DNA of 9,178 bases from Rhodospirillaceae bacterium (GCA_013349695.1 DUZD01000092.1:1-9178), one strand, 5' to 3'; counted from the stretch's first letter, positions 1-6,067 are shown. Translations and numbers: made by a program. The notes: a model not told the origin generated them from the letters alone.

Positions 1-1
1 G

Positions 2-1030
2 AACGCGGCCGGAGGAAACGAAGAGATGATATTCAGCGGAGTGCAGCAAGGTAGCACCGTCATCGATCCCGACAGTAACCTGCCCGCCAACGCCGATACC
101 ATCGTCGTCAACGGCATCACCTACACTTTCTCGACGGCCGAGACGGGTGGAGCCCTGAACGACGGCGACAAGACCGTCTTCACCAGCGTCACCGCCACCG
201 GCGACAACCTGGCGACCTTGCTGATCGACCTGGAGGACGCCATCGAGGCCAACGACCCCAGCTTCGCCTCCGGCGGCTCCCGCGTCCAAGCGCGCTCAAC
301 GGGCACCGGACTAACATTGGTCGACACGCTGGTCCTGACGTCGTTGGCCACCGGCTCTTACGATGTCGTGACCTCTGGAGTCACCTCGGCGGCGCGCCCG
401 GCGGAAGTTGATGGCACGTCGTTTTCGTCCACCACCATCACGGTGAATACCAAGGCCGGCATCAAGTTCAACAGCGATGGCCTGCCAAACGAGTTCAACA
501 TCGCCGAACTGGAGATCCTCGACTTCTCCGACGGCGCCGCCAACATGGACGACGACCCCGCCAACAGTCCGCAAATCACCGTCGATTTCGGCACCATCGG
601 CGAAGCCAACGGCATGACCCAGTTCGGCGCCAGTTACACGCCGGTGTTCATTACCCAGAACGGGTCGCGCTTCGGCACCTTCGCCGGCGTCTCCCTCAAC
701 ACCTCCGGCCTGATGACGGCGTTGTTCGACAACGGCGAAACCCGGCCCATCTTCCAGCTCCCCGTCGCCACTTTCACCAACGTCAACGGCTTGGAGGGGC
801 GCACCGGCAACGTCTGGAACGCCACCGAGGATTCCGGCGATTTCACCCTCAGGACACCCGACAACGGCCCCGCCGGGCAGACGATTCAATCGGCGCTGGA
901 AGCCTCCACCGTCGATATCGGCGAGGAATTCACCAACATGATCGTCGTCCAAAGAGCCTATTCCGCGGCGGCTAAGATCATCAGCACCGCCGACCAGATG
1001 CTGGAAGAGTTAATGAGGACGAAACGTTAA
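2..1030 (+). CDS. flgE: Flagellar hook protein FlgE, C-terminal part (5' truncated by window edge)
   Basis: FlgE polymerises into the hook, the universal joint between the flagellar rod and filament outside the cell. The reading frame is open to the window edge, so the N-terminal rod-type domain lies outside. What is visible is a Thr/Ser/Asp-rich middle region (about the first 180 residues), then the typical FlgE core: GMTQF, a repeated NGSRFGTFAGVSLN / DNGETRPIFQLPVATF stretch, and the C-terminal flagellar basal-body signature (EFTNMIVVQRAYSAAAKIIS, then TADQMLEELMRTKR). These C-terminal helices pack with the missing N-terminus. An ATG at 26 follows a GGAGG at 11-15, but a protein starting there would lack the N-terminal helix that FlgE needs, so I read it as internal. 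The gene ends at a strong terminator and is probably last in its transcript. Family call is firm; full length is unknown. Confidence 0.88.
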   Translation, partial: NAAGGNEEMIFSGVQQGSTVIDPDSNLPANADTIVVNGITYTFSTAETGGALNDGDKTVFTSVTATGDNLATLLIDLEDAIEANDPSFASGGSRVQARSTGTGLTLVDTLVLTSLATGSYDVVTSGVTSAARPAEVDGTSFSSTTITVNTKAGIKFNSDGLPNEFNIAELEILDFSDGAANMDDDPANSPQITVDFGTIGEANGMTQFGASYTPVFITQNGSRFGTFAGVSLNTSGLMTALFDNGETRPIFQLPVATFTNVNGLEGRTGNVWNATEDSGDFTLRTPDNGPAGQTIQSALEASTVDIGEEFTNMIVVQRAYSAAAKIISTADQMLEELMRTKR

Positions 1031-1062
1031 CCGCTATTCCACAAGCCTACGTCCCAAGCCCA

Positions 1063-1105
1063 GGCCCCGGTTCGGCGTTCGCGTCGGCCGGGGCCACCCA
1101 TTTTT
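1063..1105 (+). terminator. Intrinsic terminator of flgE
   Basis: A perfect 8-bp GC-only stem, GGCCCCGG (1063-1070) with CCGGGGCC (1088-1095), encloses a 17-nt loop that can itself pair weakly as GCG-TTCG-CGT. A run of five T follows at 1101-1105, separated by ACCCA. It lies 33 bp past the flgE stop, which fits factor-independent termination. The slightly late T-run makes it good rather than ideal. Confidence 0.75.
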
Positions 1106-1110
1106 AGCAT

Positions 1111-1126
1111 TTCCCGTTATCGGGAA
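1111..1126. repeat. Perfect inverted repeat upstream of gapR
   Basis: TTCCCG (1111-1116), a TTAT spacer and CGGGAA (1121-1126) form a perfect 6-bp dyad. There is no T-run after it, and it sits between the flgE terminator and the candidate gapR promoter. It could be a regulator-binding dyad or an RNA hairpin processed from the 3' end of the flgE transcript. The sequence alone does not decide. Confidence 0.4.
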
Positions 1127-1164
1127 TCGGCGCCAGCCCTTTTCCCAGGCGCCGCGCTACCGGC

Positions 1165-1194
1165 TTGCCAGATGGCGGCGGCGGCGATTATGTT
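1165..1194 (+). promoter_or_regulatory. Candidate sigma-70-type promoter of gapR
   Basis: TTGCCA (1165-1170, 5 of 6 to the -35 consensus) and TATGTT (1189-1194, 4 of 6 to the -10 consensus) are separated by 18 bp. Transcription would start near 1201, giving a leader of about 44 nt before the gapR ATG. The flgE terminator upstream means gapR needs its own promoter, which supports the reading. Confidence 0.35.
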
Positions 1195-1244
1195 CCGTCA
1201 GCCTGTCCTTCCGGCAGGATCCAGAAACAACAGGAGTCCCACAA

Positions 1245-1487
1245 ATGGCGGACATTGGCGGCGTGGCGGTGGACCGCCTGAGGTCTTTCGTCGAACGTAT
1301 CGAACGGCTTGAGGAAGAAAAGTCGGCTCTTTCCGCCGACATCCGCGAGGTCTACGCCGAAGCCAAAGGCGCCGGTTTCGACATCGTAACCCTGCGCCAA
1401 GTCGTGCGGATGCGGAAAATGGACCCATCGGATCGCCGCCGCAACGAGGAGCTGCTGGACCTCTATAAACGCGCCCTCGATCTATGA
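1245..1487 (+). CDS. gapR: GapR-family nucleoid-associated protein (DUF2312 / UPF0335)
   Basis: The 80-residue protein matches the DUF2312 family, whose studied member is Caulobacter GapR. GapR binds overtwisted AT-rich DNA ahead of replication and transcription and helps topoisomerases relax positive supercoils. The family signature is clear: a charged amphipathic helix (RLRSFVERIERLEEEKSALS, about residues 10-29), the core IREVYAEAKGAGFD (about 33-46), the VVRMRKMD segment, and a C-terminal LLDLYKRAL helix. Length is close to the roughly 80-90 residues usual for the family. The ATG has AGGAG (1232-1236) 8 nt upstream, so the start is well supported. The gene converges on cysC, with only 22 bp between the stop codons and no obvious terminator there. 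DNA binding is known for the family and not shown here. Confidence 0.92.
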   Translation: MADIGGVAVDRLRSFVERIERLEEEKSALSADIREVYAEAKGAGFDIVTLRQVVRMRKMDPSDRRRNEELLDLYKRALDL

Positions 1488-1509
1488 CTGGAAAGACGGG
1501 CCGGTGGTA

Positions 1510-2124
1510 TCAGGCGGCCTCTTCCGGCAGGGCAAAGGCCCGGTCCACGTAATCGGCCAGGACGTCCATGCTTTCCTCCACCGAAAGCGCCCCGGTGTCG
1601 ATGGTCAAGTCAGCCCGTTCGGGTTTTTCATAAGGGGCCGAGATGCCGGTGAAATCGGGGATTTCCCCGCGCCGGGCTTTCGCATACAGACCTTTGGGAT
1701 CGCGTTTCTCGCAGACCTTCAGATCGGCATCGAGGTAGATGACGTGGAAAGGATCGCTGGCCGCGCTTCGAGCCAGCCGGCGGTCGCGGCGGTAAGGGGA
1801 AATGAAGGCCGAGATGACGATATATCCGGCGTCGGCGAAAAGCGCCGCCACCTCGCCGATGCGGCGGATGTTTTCGGTCCGCTCCTCATGCGAAAACCCG
1901 AGATCGGAACTGAGCCCGTGACGGACGTTGTCGCCGTCGAGGACGTAAGCTTGAAAGCCCTGTTTGAATAGCCGCTGTTCCAGTTCGAGCGCCAAGGTCG
2001 TCTTGCCCGATCCCGACAGTCCGGTCAACCAGAGCACACCGCCCTGGTGCCCGTTGGCGCGCCATCGCGTCTCTTTCGCGACCCGGTGCGAGACCTTGGT
2101 GATATTAGTGGATTTGGTATTCAT
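1510..2124 (-). CDS. cysC: Adenylyl-sulfate kinase (APS kinase)
   Basis: CysC phosphorylates adenosine 5'-phosphosulfate with ATP to give PAPS, used in sulfate assimilation or as donor for sulfotransferases. The 204-residue protein is the normal length for a stand-alone cytoplasmic enzyme. Motifs visible: Walker A GLSGSGKT (residues 35-42), the APS-binding DGDNVRHGL (63-71), FISPYRRDR with Ser109 at the position phosphorylated in E. coli CysC, and the lid segment RDPKGLYAKARRGEIPDFTG (141-160). No residue that I would expect to be essential is missing. No cysD, cysN, cysH or sulfotransferase gene is near, so the ATP sulfurylase partner must be elsewhere. The ATG at 2124 has no clear Shine-Dalgarno, but the protein starts a normal distance before the Walker A. 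It is transcribed divergently from elbB. Confidence 0.95.
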   Translation of the reverse strand: MNTKSTNITKVSHRVAKETRWRANGHQGGVLWLTGLSGSGKTTLALELEQRLFKQGFQAYVLDGDNVRHGLSSDLGFSHEERTENIRRIGEVAALFADAGYIVISAFISPYRRDRRLARSAASDPFHVIYLDADLKVCEKRDPKGLYAKARRGEIPDFTGISAPYEKPERADLTIDTGALSVEESMDVLADYVDRAFALPEEAA

Positions 2125-2167
2125 GGGCGGTTGGAACGGTTGTCAGCGGGGCAAGCCTGTTTTGAGC

Positions 2168-2196
2168 CTTTTATGTCCTTTGCCCTTGCACCGCAA
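2168..2196 (-). promoter_or_regulatory. Candidate promoter of cysC
   Basis: Read on the minus strand, TTGCGG (2196-2191) and TAAAAG (2173-2168) are separated by exactly 17 bp. Matches to consensus are modest: 3 of 6 for the -35 and 4 of 6 for the -10. The leader to the cysC ATG would be about 37 nt. The -35 box falls inside the dyad at 2183-2199, so binding there could control it. Confidence 0.3.
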
Positions 2197-2199
2197 GGG
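2183..2199. promoter_or_regulatory. Perfect 17-bp dyad between cysC and elbB, possible shared operator
   Basis: CCCTTGC (2183-2189), ACC, then GCAAGGG (2193-2199) is a perfect 7-bp inverted repeat with a 3-bp centre. It lies near the middle of the divergent intergenic region and overlaps the -35 boxes proposed for both genes. A dimeric regulator bound here could block or activate both. An RNA hairpin is possible too, but a 3-nt loop and no adjacent T-run argue against a terminator. Confidence 0.4.
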
Positions 2200-2215
2200 A
2201 TGTTGATCTTTTAAT
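2186..2215 (+). promoter_or_regulatory. Candidate promoter of elbB
   Basis: TTGCAC (2186-2191) and TTTAAT (2210-2215) are separated by 18 bp, with 4 of 6 matches to consensus in each box. Transcription would start near 2222, with a leader of about 45 nt. The -35 box is in the left half of the 2183-2199 dyad. Confidence 0.3.
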
Positions 2216-2266
2216 GATGATCGATACACGGTTTTCAATGAACCGGCTAGACAACAGAGCAAGACA

Positions 2267-2947
2267 ATGGCCGATGCCAAACCCAAAATCGCGGTTGTCC
2301 TTTCCGGATGCGGTGTTTTCGACGGCGCCGAAATCCATGAATCGGTGTTGACCCTGCTGGCGCTGGACCGCCATGGCGCCAATTATCAGTGCTATGCTCC
2401 CAATATCGACCAGGCGCATGTGGTCAACCATCTGAGCGGCGAGGAAACGGCCGAAACGCGCAACGTTCTGGTTGAATCCGCCCGTATCGCCCGTGGCGAC
2501 ATCAAGGAGCTCAAGGACTTCGACGCCGGCTCCGTGGATGCGGTAATCTTTCCAGGCGGTTACGGCGCCGCCAAGAACCTTTGCACTTTCGCCTTCGACG
2601 GCCCCGAATGCTCCGTCAATGCCGACGTCGAACGGGTCGTGCGCGACATGGCGGCGGCGAAAAAACCCATCGGCGCCCTTTGCATATCGCCGGCACTGAT
2701 AGCGAGGATCCTGGATGGCGCCCAAGTGACGATCGGCCAGGACGCCAAAACGGCCGAGGCCATCGAAAAAATGGGCGGCATGCACAAACCCACCAGGCAA
2801 GGCGAGATCGTCGTTGATACGGACCGCGGGCTGGTGACCACGCCCTGTTACATGCTCGATTCCACCATCGGCCAGATTGCCGAAGGCGCCGAAAACACAG
2901 TCAAGGCGGTGCTCGATCTGATCAAGGAAGGCCGCGTGGCGGCATAA
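2267..2947 (+). CDS. elbB: ElbB-type glyoxalase (ES1 / class I amidotransferase-like fold)
   Basis: ElbB belongs to the DJ-1/PfpI superfamily with a class I glutamine-amidotransferase-like fold. The E. coli protein was first linked to isoprenoid (lycopene) yield and later reported to have glutathione-independent glyoxalase activity, making glycolate or lactate from glyoxal or methylglyoxal. The 226 residues fit the family length. Family features in order: VVLSGCGVFDGAEIHE (about 10-25), CYAPN, the GEETAETRNVLVESARIARG stretch (58-77), VIFPGGYGAAKNL (93-105), the nucleophile-elbow-like GALCISPA with Cys139 (136-143), and VTTPCYM near the end (190-196). No signal peptide is seen, so it is cytoplasmic. 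The ATG at 2267 has only a weak purine-rich upstream stretch, but the conserved fold begins within ten residues of it. It is a single-gene unit. The physiological substrate is not certain even within the family. Confidence 0.92.
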   Translation: MADAKPKIAVVLSGCGVFDGAEIHESVLTLLALDRHGANYQCYAPNIDQAHVVNHLSGEETAETRNVLVESARIARGDIKELKDFDAGSVDAVIFPGGYGAAKNLCTFAFDGPECSVNADVERVVRDMAAAKKPIGALCISPALIARILDGAQVTIGQDAKTAEAIEKMGGMHKPTRQGEIVVDTDRGLVTTPCYMLDSTIGQIAEGAENTVKAVLDLIKEGRVAA

Positions 2948-2972
2948 GAAACCCGGTTGTTCACGGGCCGGG
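2946..2972 (-). terminator. Weak candidate terminator for the small minus-strand cassette
   Basis: Read on the minus strand, CCCGG (2972-2968) and CCGGG (2956-2952) form a 5-bp stem with an 11-nt loop, followed by TTTCTT (2951-2946). It lies just past the stop of the 67-residue gene and overlaps the elbB stop codon. The short stem and interrupted T-tract make it marginal. Confidence 0.3.
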
Positions 2973-3025
2973 AAAGGCCAAGCCTCTCCGACAGTGGCAG
3001 TGGAAGTGGTGGCGGCTGTGGCGCC

Positions 3026-3229
3026 TTACTTCACTTGGGCACCGCCATGGAAATCGGTGATGATCTTTACTGTCATGGATAGATCGTCGCCGTATTCGAG
3101 AAGGTGGCCTTTCTCGCACCAGATGAACTCGCTTTTCGCCTCGCCGGCGGGGGAGTCGGCGTCATCGCAAAAATCATCATTCAAGAGGTCGGAATCGAAT
3201 CGTTCCGTACCATCAAGCATCCGTTCCAT
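3026..3229 (-). CDS. Hypothetical acidic 67-residue protein
   Basis: I do not recognise a family. The start is supported by AAGGA 9 nt upstream of the ATG on the minus strand, and the codons have the GC-rich third positions of neighbouring genes, so it is likely a real gene. The N-terminal half is hydrophilic and strongly acidic (Asp and Glu rich, about residues 1-36). The C-terminal half (SEFIWCEKGHLLEYGDDLSM, then VKIITDF) looks like a compact beta-strand domain. Two cysteines (FCDD and WCEKGH) with a nearby histidine might bind metal or form a disulfide, but there is no standard CxxC pair. No signal peptide or membrane segment is present, so a cytoplasmic location is expected. It follows the 27-residue membrane peptide by 57 nt on the same strand, and the two are probably co-transcribed. 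Confidence 0.6.
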   Translation of the reverse strand: MERMLDGTERFDSDLLNDDFCDDADSPAGEAKSEFIWCEKGHLLEYGDDLSMTVKIITDFHGGAQVK

Positions 3230-3286
3230 AATTTTTTTCCTTATCCATCGGGTTCACTTCCGTCCAGCCGCCCGCTTTCTCCTCGC

Positions 3287-3370
3287 TTAACCGCCAAAAA
3301 TCGCCGTGGCGATATAAAGCGTAGGCAGAGAGAGCAAACACATGATGTAGAGAAAATCCGTCTTTTGCAT
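3287..3370 (-). CDS. Predicted 27-residue single-pass membrane peptide
   Basis: This small ORF starts at an ATG (3370-3368) preceded on the minus strand by a near-perfect Shine-Dalgarno AGGAG (3381-3377), 6 nt upstream. It ends in TAA (3289-3287). The peptide begins MQKTDFLYIM and continues as one uninterrupted hydrophobic helix of about 20 residues rich in Leu, Ile, Ala and Tyr. It holds one Cys and one Pro and finishes in two glycines. Short cytoplasmic residues including one Lys precede the helix. Such peptides often act as subunits or regulators of membrane complexes (CydX, KdpF and CcoQ are examples of the size class), but it matches none of these by eye. It lies directly upstream of the 67-residue gene, behind its own candidate promoter. 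Confidence rests on the strong ribosome-binding site and a clean transmembrane profile, since length alone proves nothing. Confidence 0.5.
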   Translation of the reverse strand: MQKTDFLYIMCLLSLPTLYIATAIFGG

Positions 3371-3410
3371 TTCACTCTCCTGGAATGGCGCCGGCCCGTG
3401 CCGAACGCGG

Positions 3411-3438
3411 ATTAACTTTTCGTTAAGAAGTAATTCAA
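3411..3438 (-). promoter_or_regulatory. Candidate promoter of the small membrane peptide cassette
   Basis: On the minus strand TTGAAT (3438-3433) and GTTAAT (3416-3411) are 16 bp apart, each with 4 of 6 consensus matches. The leader to the ATG at 3370 would be about 35 nt. An inverted repeat TTAAC-(5 nt)-GTTAA (3412-3416 with 3422-3426) overlaps the -10 box and could be an operator half-site pair. Confidence 0.3.
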
Positions 3439-3503
3439 AATCCGTGCCAACAGGGGGAGTGACGGGAAATTTCCGATACTCGATTGAAATTACAGGATAA
3501 GAT

Positions 3504-3572
3504 TCAAGACGCCGGGCTTGCGCCCCGAACGGACGGCGGAGCGGAGGGTCAAGATTGCCGGGTTGCCCCGAA
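3504..3572 (-). repeat. Two tandem imperfect repeats, each a GCAA-tetraloop hairpin, 3' of the lipid-transport operon
   Basis: Copy A is 3504-3529 and copy B is 3549-3572. On the plus strand both read TCAAGA, two or three variable bases, CCGGG, TTG, CCCCGAA, with only small insertions between the copies. In the minus-strand RNA, which is the sense of the operon ending at 3590, copy B folds as CGGG-GCAA-CCCG and copy A as GGGC-GCAA-GCCC. The stem base pairs differ while pairing and the GNRA-type loop are kept. Neither is followed by a T-run in the minus direction, so they are not simple terminators. They may stabilise the mRNA 3' end, mark a processing site, or be copies of a dispersed palindromic repeat. 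Confidence 0.45.
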
Positions 3573-3589
3573 AAAGGGTTTATACCAAA

Positions 3590-4192
3590 TCAAATCTTGG
3601 AAATGTCGGCGGTGAAACTGGCGTAGACTTTCCCCAAAGCCTTGTTGAGCGCTTTCACCGCGGCGCCGACGGTGCCGTTTTCCGACACCGTCACGACGCG
3701 ATAGGTGTCCAGAAACAGGAGCTTGCCGTCGGTTCGTTGACTGAGGCTCAACTCCAGTTCGACAGCCACTTTGGCCGGCGAGCCGACGACCTTCTCCAGG
3801 CGATTGATCTTGCCGATGACGACATAATCGGCGCCAACCCGCATTTCCGGCGTTACAACCTTGGACGCCACTTTGGCGGCGCGAAGATAGCCGACGAGTT
3901 GGTCCCGAAGCATGATGACCGGGGGATCGGTCCAAAGGTGGTAGTGATACGACTTTACCTCCAGGGGCCGGTCGCCGGTGCTATAGACGATGGAAAGCTT
4001 GGCGGTGAGGCCGTCGGCGACGAACCGATCGATCTCTATGGTTCCCTTGAAACGCGGGTTGGCAAGTGGCCGCTCAGGCGGCGCCAACCGCAGACGGTAA
4101 AAATGATCGCCGGGCACCGGTGGCTGGGAACAGGCCGCCAATGACAGCAACAGCATCAACGGCAAAAACGATTTTTTCACGTCAACCCCCAC
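3590..4192 (-). CDS. ABC-type transport auxiliary lipoprotein (PqiC / ABC_trans_aux family)
   Basis: This is the outer-membrane-side partner of an MCE transport system, the role PqiC plays for PqiAB. The N-terminus is a lipoprotein signal: KK, a hydrophobic stretch, then the lipobox LAAC with Cys21 as the predicted lipidated residue. The mature protein opens with DHFYRLRLAPPE, typical of the family, and continues with alternating strands and helices such as IEIDRFVADGL, HLWTDPPVIMLRDQL and DYVVIGKINRLEKV. The 200 residues are the normal size. Two GTG starts are possible. The one at 4192 follows AGAGG by 9 nt. The one at 4180 would give a more usual MKK start and follows a G-run. It begins 12 bp after the MlaD stop and is the last gene of the operon. 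Family confidence is high; the exact partner is inferred from position. Confidence 0.85.
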   Translation of the reverse strand: MGVDVKKSFLPLMLLLSLAACSQPPVPGDHFYRLRLAPPERPLANPRFKGTIEIDRFVADGLTAKLSIVYSTGDRPLEVKSYHYHLWTDPPVIMLRDQLVGYLRAAKVASKVVTPEMRVGADYVVIGKINRLEKVVGSPAKVAVELELSLSQRTDGKLLFLDTYRVVTVSENGTVGAAVKALNKALGKVYASFTADISKI

Positions 4193-4204
4193 GGCCGGCC
4201 GCCT

Positions 4205-5203
4205 CTAGCGTGCGGCGGCTTTGTCCTTTGGCGGCGTACCGCCAAACAGCAGTCCCGGATTCTGCCGGATTTGACGGCTGAATTCATACATGTTCCGGGA
4301 AGCGCCTTCCAGGTTTTGGTTTACCTGGTCGATATGGCGGGCCACCGATTCCGTCACACGGCGCATGTCGATGATGGATTTATTGATGTCACGCTTGTTC
4401 TCGTCAACCATGCCGTTCACGGCCGCGAGCAACCGGTTGACCTTATCCAAGGTGCCCTGAAAATTGATCGACAACTGAGCGGCGTTGTCGCCGGCGATGT
4501 CCAGATTTCCCAATATCGCTTCCAGTTTTTGGCGATTTTCGGGCTTAAAGAGCGCCGACAACTCGTCACTACTTTGATTGATTTTGTTACTGAAGGCCTC
4601 GATGTTTTCGGAAATCCTGGGGACACGCTCGGCGACGCTCTGGACCAGAACGGTGAGTTCGATGATCAATTGCCGGGCGTCTCCCTGCAAAAACTCGCCG
4701 AAGCCGCCAATGGCGTCCTTCATGGTGTTAAGCAGCGGTTTAATATTTTTCTCGGCCAGTTCGTTGACATCGGCGGCAACCGACGAGACGACGGCGAAAA
4801 TATTGGCGGCCTCCTTGCTGTTTACCAAGCCGCCGGGTTCGAGCGCGGCCGTGCTTTTGCCGGCCTGGATGCTGATCGTCACCGCCGACAAAAGCCTGGG
4901 AGCGGCGATTTGGGCGATGCTGTCCTCGGGAATGCGCCAACCCTTCTTGACGCTGAAATCGACGCGGAAACTCATCCCCCCCGCCCGTGGATGGGGAGTG
5001 ATGTCCTCGATTTGGCCGACGGGATAACCCTCATAAAGAACCTGGGAGCCGAATTTAATGCCGGTGACGTTATTATAGATAGCGTAGTAGGAATCGGTAG
5101 CTCCCGTTCTTCCCGTCAGCACGGCAACGGAAATCACCAGCCCCACCAGCATGATCAGAACAAAACCGCCGGCGACAAGGTAATTGATCTTGTTGCTTTT
5201 CAT
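4205..5203 (-). CDS. mlaD: MlaD-type MCE domain protein of a phospholipid ABC transporter
   Basis: MCE proteins form hexameric rings in the periplasm that hold lipid in a central channel and dock on the permease. The protein has one N-terminal membrane anchor (about residues 8-30) and one MCE domain (about 39-117, with YYAIYNNVTGIKFGSQVLYEGYPVG-like residues, PVGQIEDI and VTISI). A long, mostly helical region follows (about 135-310), with heptad-like hydrophobic spacing. It ends with NPGLLFGG, a tail motif common in this subgroup. At 332 residues it is much longer than E. coli MlaD (about 180). The helical extension suggests a needle or tunnel that reaches further across the periplasm, as in PqiB-type or actinobacterial MCE proteins. 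Its ATG overlaps the stop of the ATPase gene as ATGA, so translation is coupled. The substrate is presumed to be phospholipid. Confidence 0.88.
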   Translation of the reverse strand: MKSNKINYLVAGGFVLIMLVGLVISVAVLTGRTGATDSYYAIYNNVTGIKFGSQVLYEGYPVGQIEDITPHPRAGGMSFRVDFSVKKGWRIPEDSIAQIAAPRLLSAVTISIQAGKSTAALEPGGLVNSKEAANIFAVVSSVAADVNELAEKNIKPLLNTMKDAIGGFGEFLQGDARQLIIELTVLVQSVAERVPRISENIEAFSNKINQSSDELSALFKPENRQKLEAILGNLDIAGDNAAQLSINFQGTLDKVNRLLAAVNGMVDENKRDINKSIIDMRRVTESVARHIDQVNQNLEGASRNMYEFSRQIRQNPGLLFGGTPPKDKAAAR

Positions 5204-6036
5204 AGGCCCGTGTTTCCCGCAATTTCCTCAACGCCACTGGTAAGCCGCCGTAGATATTCGTCCGGATCGAGGGTTTCTTCCTCGGTCCGCCGGTTGAGCA
5301 GGTTCTGAATACGGACTTTATTGCTGCTTCGCAACTCGTCGACCGTGCCGATGAAGAGGATGGTTCCCTTGTCCAGCACGGTGATGCGGTCGGCGATCTT
5401 GAAGGCGCTTTCCAATTCATGGGTGACGACGATGATGCTCATGCCCAAGGCGTCCCGCATGCGCAGGATCAGATCGTCGAGCGCCGAGGCGATGACCGGA
5501 TCCAAGCCGGCCGACGGCTCGTCGCAGAACAGGATTTTGGGATCCATGATGATGGCGCGGGCAAAGGCCGCCCGCTTGACCATGCCGCCCGACAACTCCG
5601 ACGGCATCAGGTTCTCGAAGCCGGCAAGGTCGACCACTTGCAGCTTCATCCGGACCATGATCTCCATGGTCTTGGAGTCCAGCTTGGTATGTTCGACAAG
5701 GGGCAGCATGATGTTTTCCCCCACCGTCATCGAGCTGAACAACGCCCCGCCCTGAAAAGCGACGCCGATCTTTTTTCTGAACTCGAACATCTCGCGGATA
5801 TTCATTTTGTCAACGTCCTGGCCCATCAATTTGATCGACCCCGAGGTGGCTTGCTCGAGCGCCATCATTTGGCGCAGCAACGTACTTTTGCCGGAACCGC
5901 TGCCGCCCATGATGACCATGATTTCGCCATCGCGGACGTCCATGCTGACGGCATTGAGAATCTTGCGCTCGCCATAGTGAGTGACCAGGTCATTTACCTC
6001 GATCACCTTGGCGGGTGCTGGATTCGCCGGGGTCAT
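5200..6036 (-). CDS. mlaF: MlaF-type ABC transporter ATPase
   Basis: This is the cytoplasmic nucleotide-binding subunit that powers lipid movement by the MlaE permease. All ABC motifs are intact in the 278 residues: Walker A GGSGSGKST (44-52), Q-loop at Gln95 (VAFQGGALF), signature LSGGM (148-152), Walker B with the catalytic glutamate ILFCDEP (168-174), D-loop SAGLDP (175-180) and H-loop His206 (VVTHE). The C-terminal extension after about residue 235, including the segment LLNRRTEEET, is of the kind that in MlaF crosses the dimer and contacts the STAS subunit. The ATG at 6036 has AGGAG 5 nt upstream, so the start is firm. It follows the permease by 31 bp and overlaps mlaD by 4 bp. Confidence 0.93.
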   Translation of the reverse strand: MTPANPAPAKVIEVNDLVTHYGERKILNAVSMDVRDGEIMVIMGGSGSGKSTLLRQMMALEQATSGSIKLMGQDVDKMNIREMFEFRKKIGVAFQGGALFSSMTVGENIMLPLVEHTKLDSKTMEIMVRMKLQVVDLAGFENLMPSELSGGMVKRAAFARAIIMDPKILFCDEPSAGLDPVIASALDDLILRMRDALGMSIIVVTHELESAFKIADRITVLDKGTILFIGTVDELRSSNKVRIQNLLNRRTEEETLDPDEYLRRLTSGVEEIAGNTGL

Positions 6037-6067
6037 CCGTTCTCCTGCTTGCGCTTGGGCCAGCTTG

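Noticed and set aside
26..1030. ATG at 26 with an upstream GGAGG as the true start of the hook gene
   Set aside because: The frame is open to the window edge and the protein from 26 would lack the FlgE N-terminal domain needed for export and assembly. The GGAGG is most likely chance within glycine codons.
2171..2800. A 209-codon minus-strand open frame opposite elbB
   Set aside because: It is antisense to a clearly conserved enzyme, its product looks like no protein family, and long antisense frames are expected in GC-rich genes.
2994..3023. Repeated GTGG units as a microsatellite or regulator array
   Set aside because: The units are irregularly spaced and few. This is compatible with simple-sequence bias between two convergent gene ends.
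3229..3257. An alternative tiny frame starting at a GTG or ATG just upstream of the 67-residue gene
   Set aside because: It would encode about a dozen residues, overlaps the Shine-Dalgarno of the next gene, and has no signal of its own beyond chance purines.
4271..5308. A 345-codon plus-strand open frame opposite mlaD
   Set aside because: It is the complement of the MCE gene, with His/Gly/Asp-rich composition typical of antisense translation and no recognisable domain.
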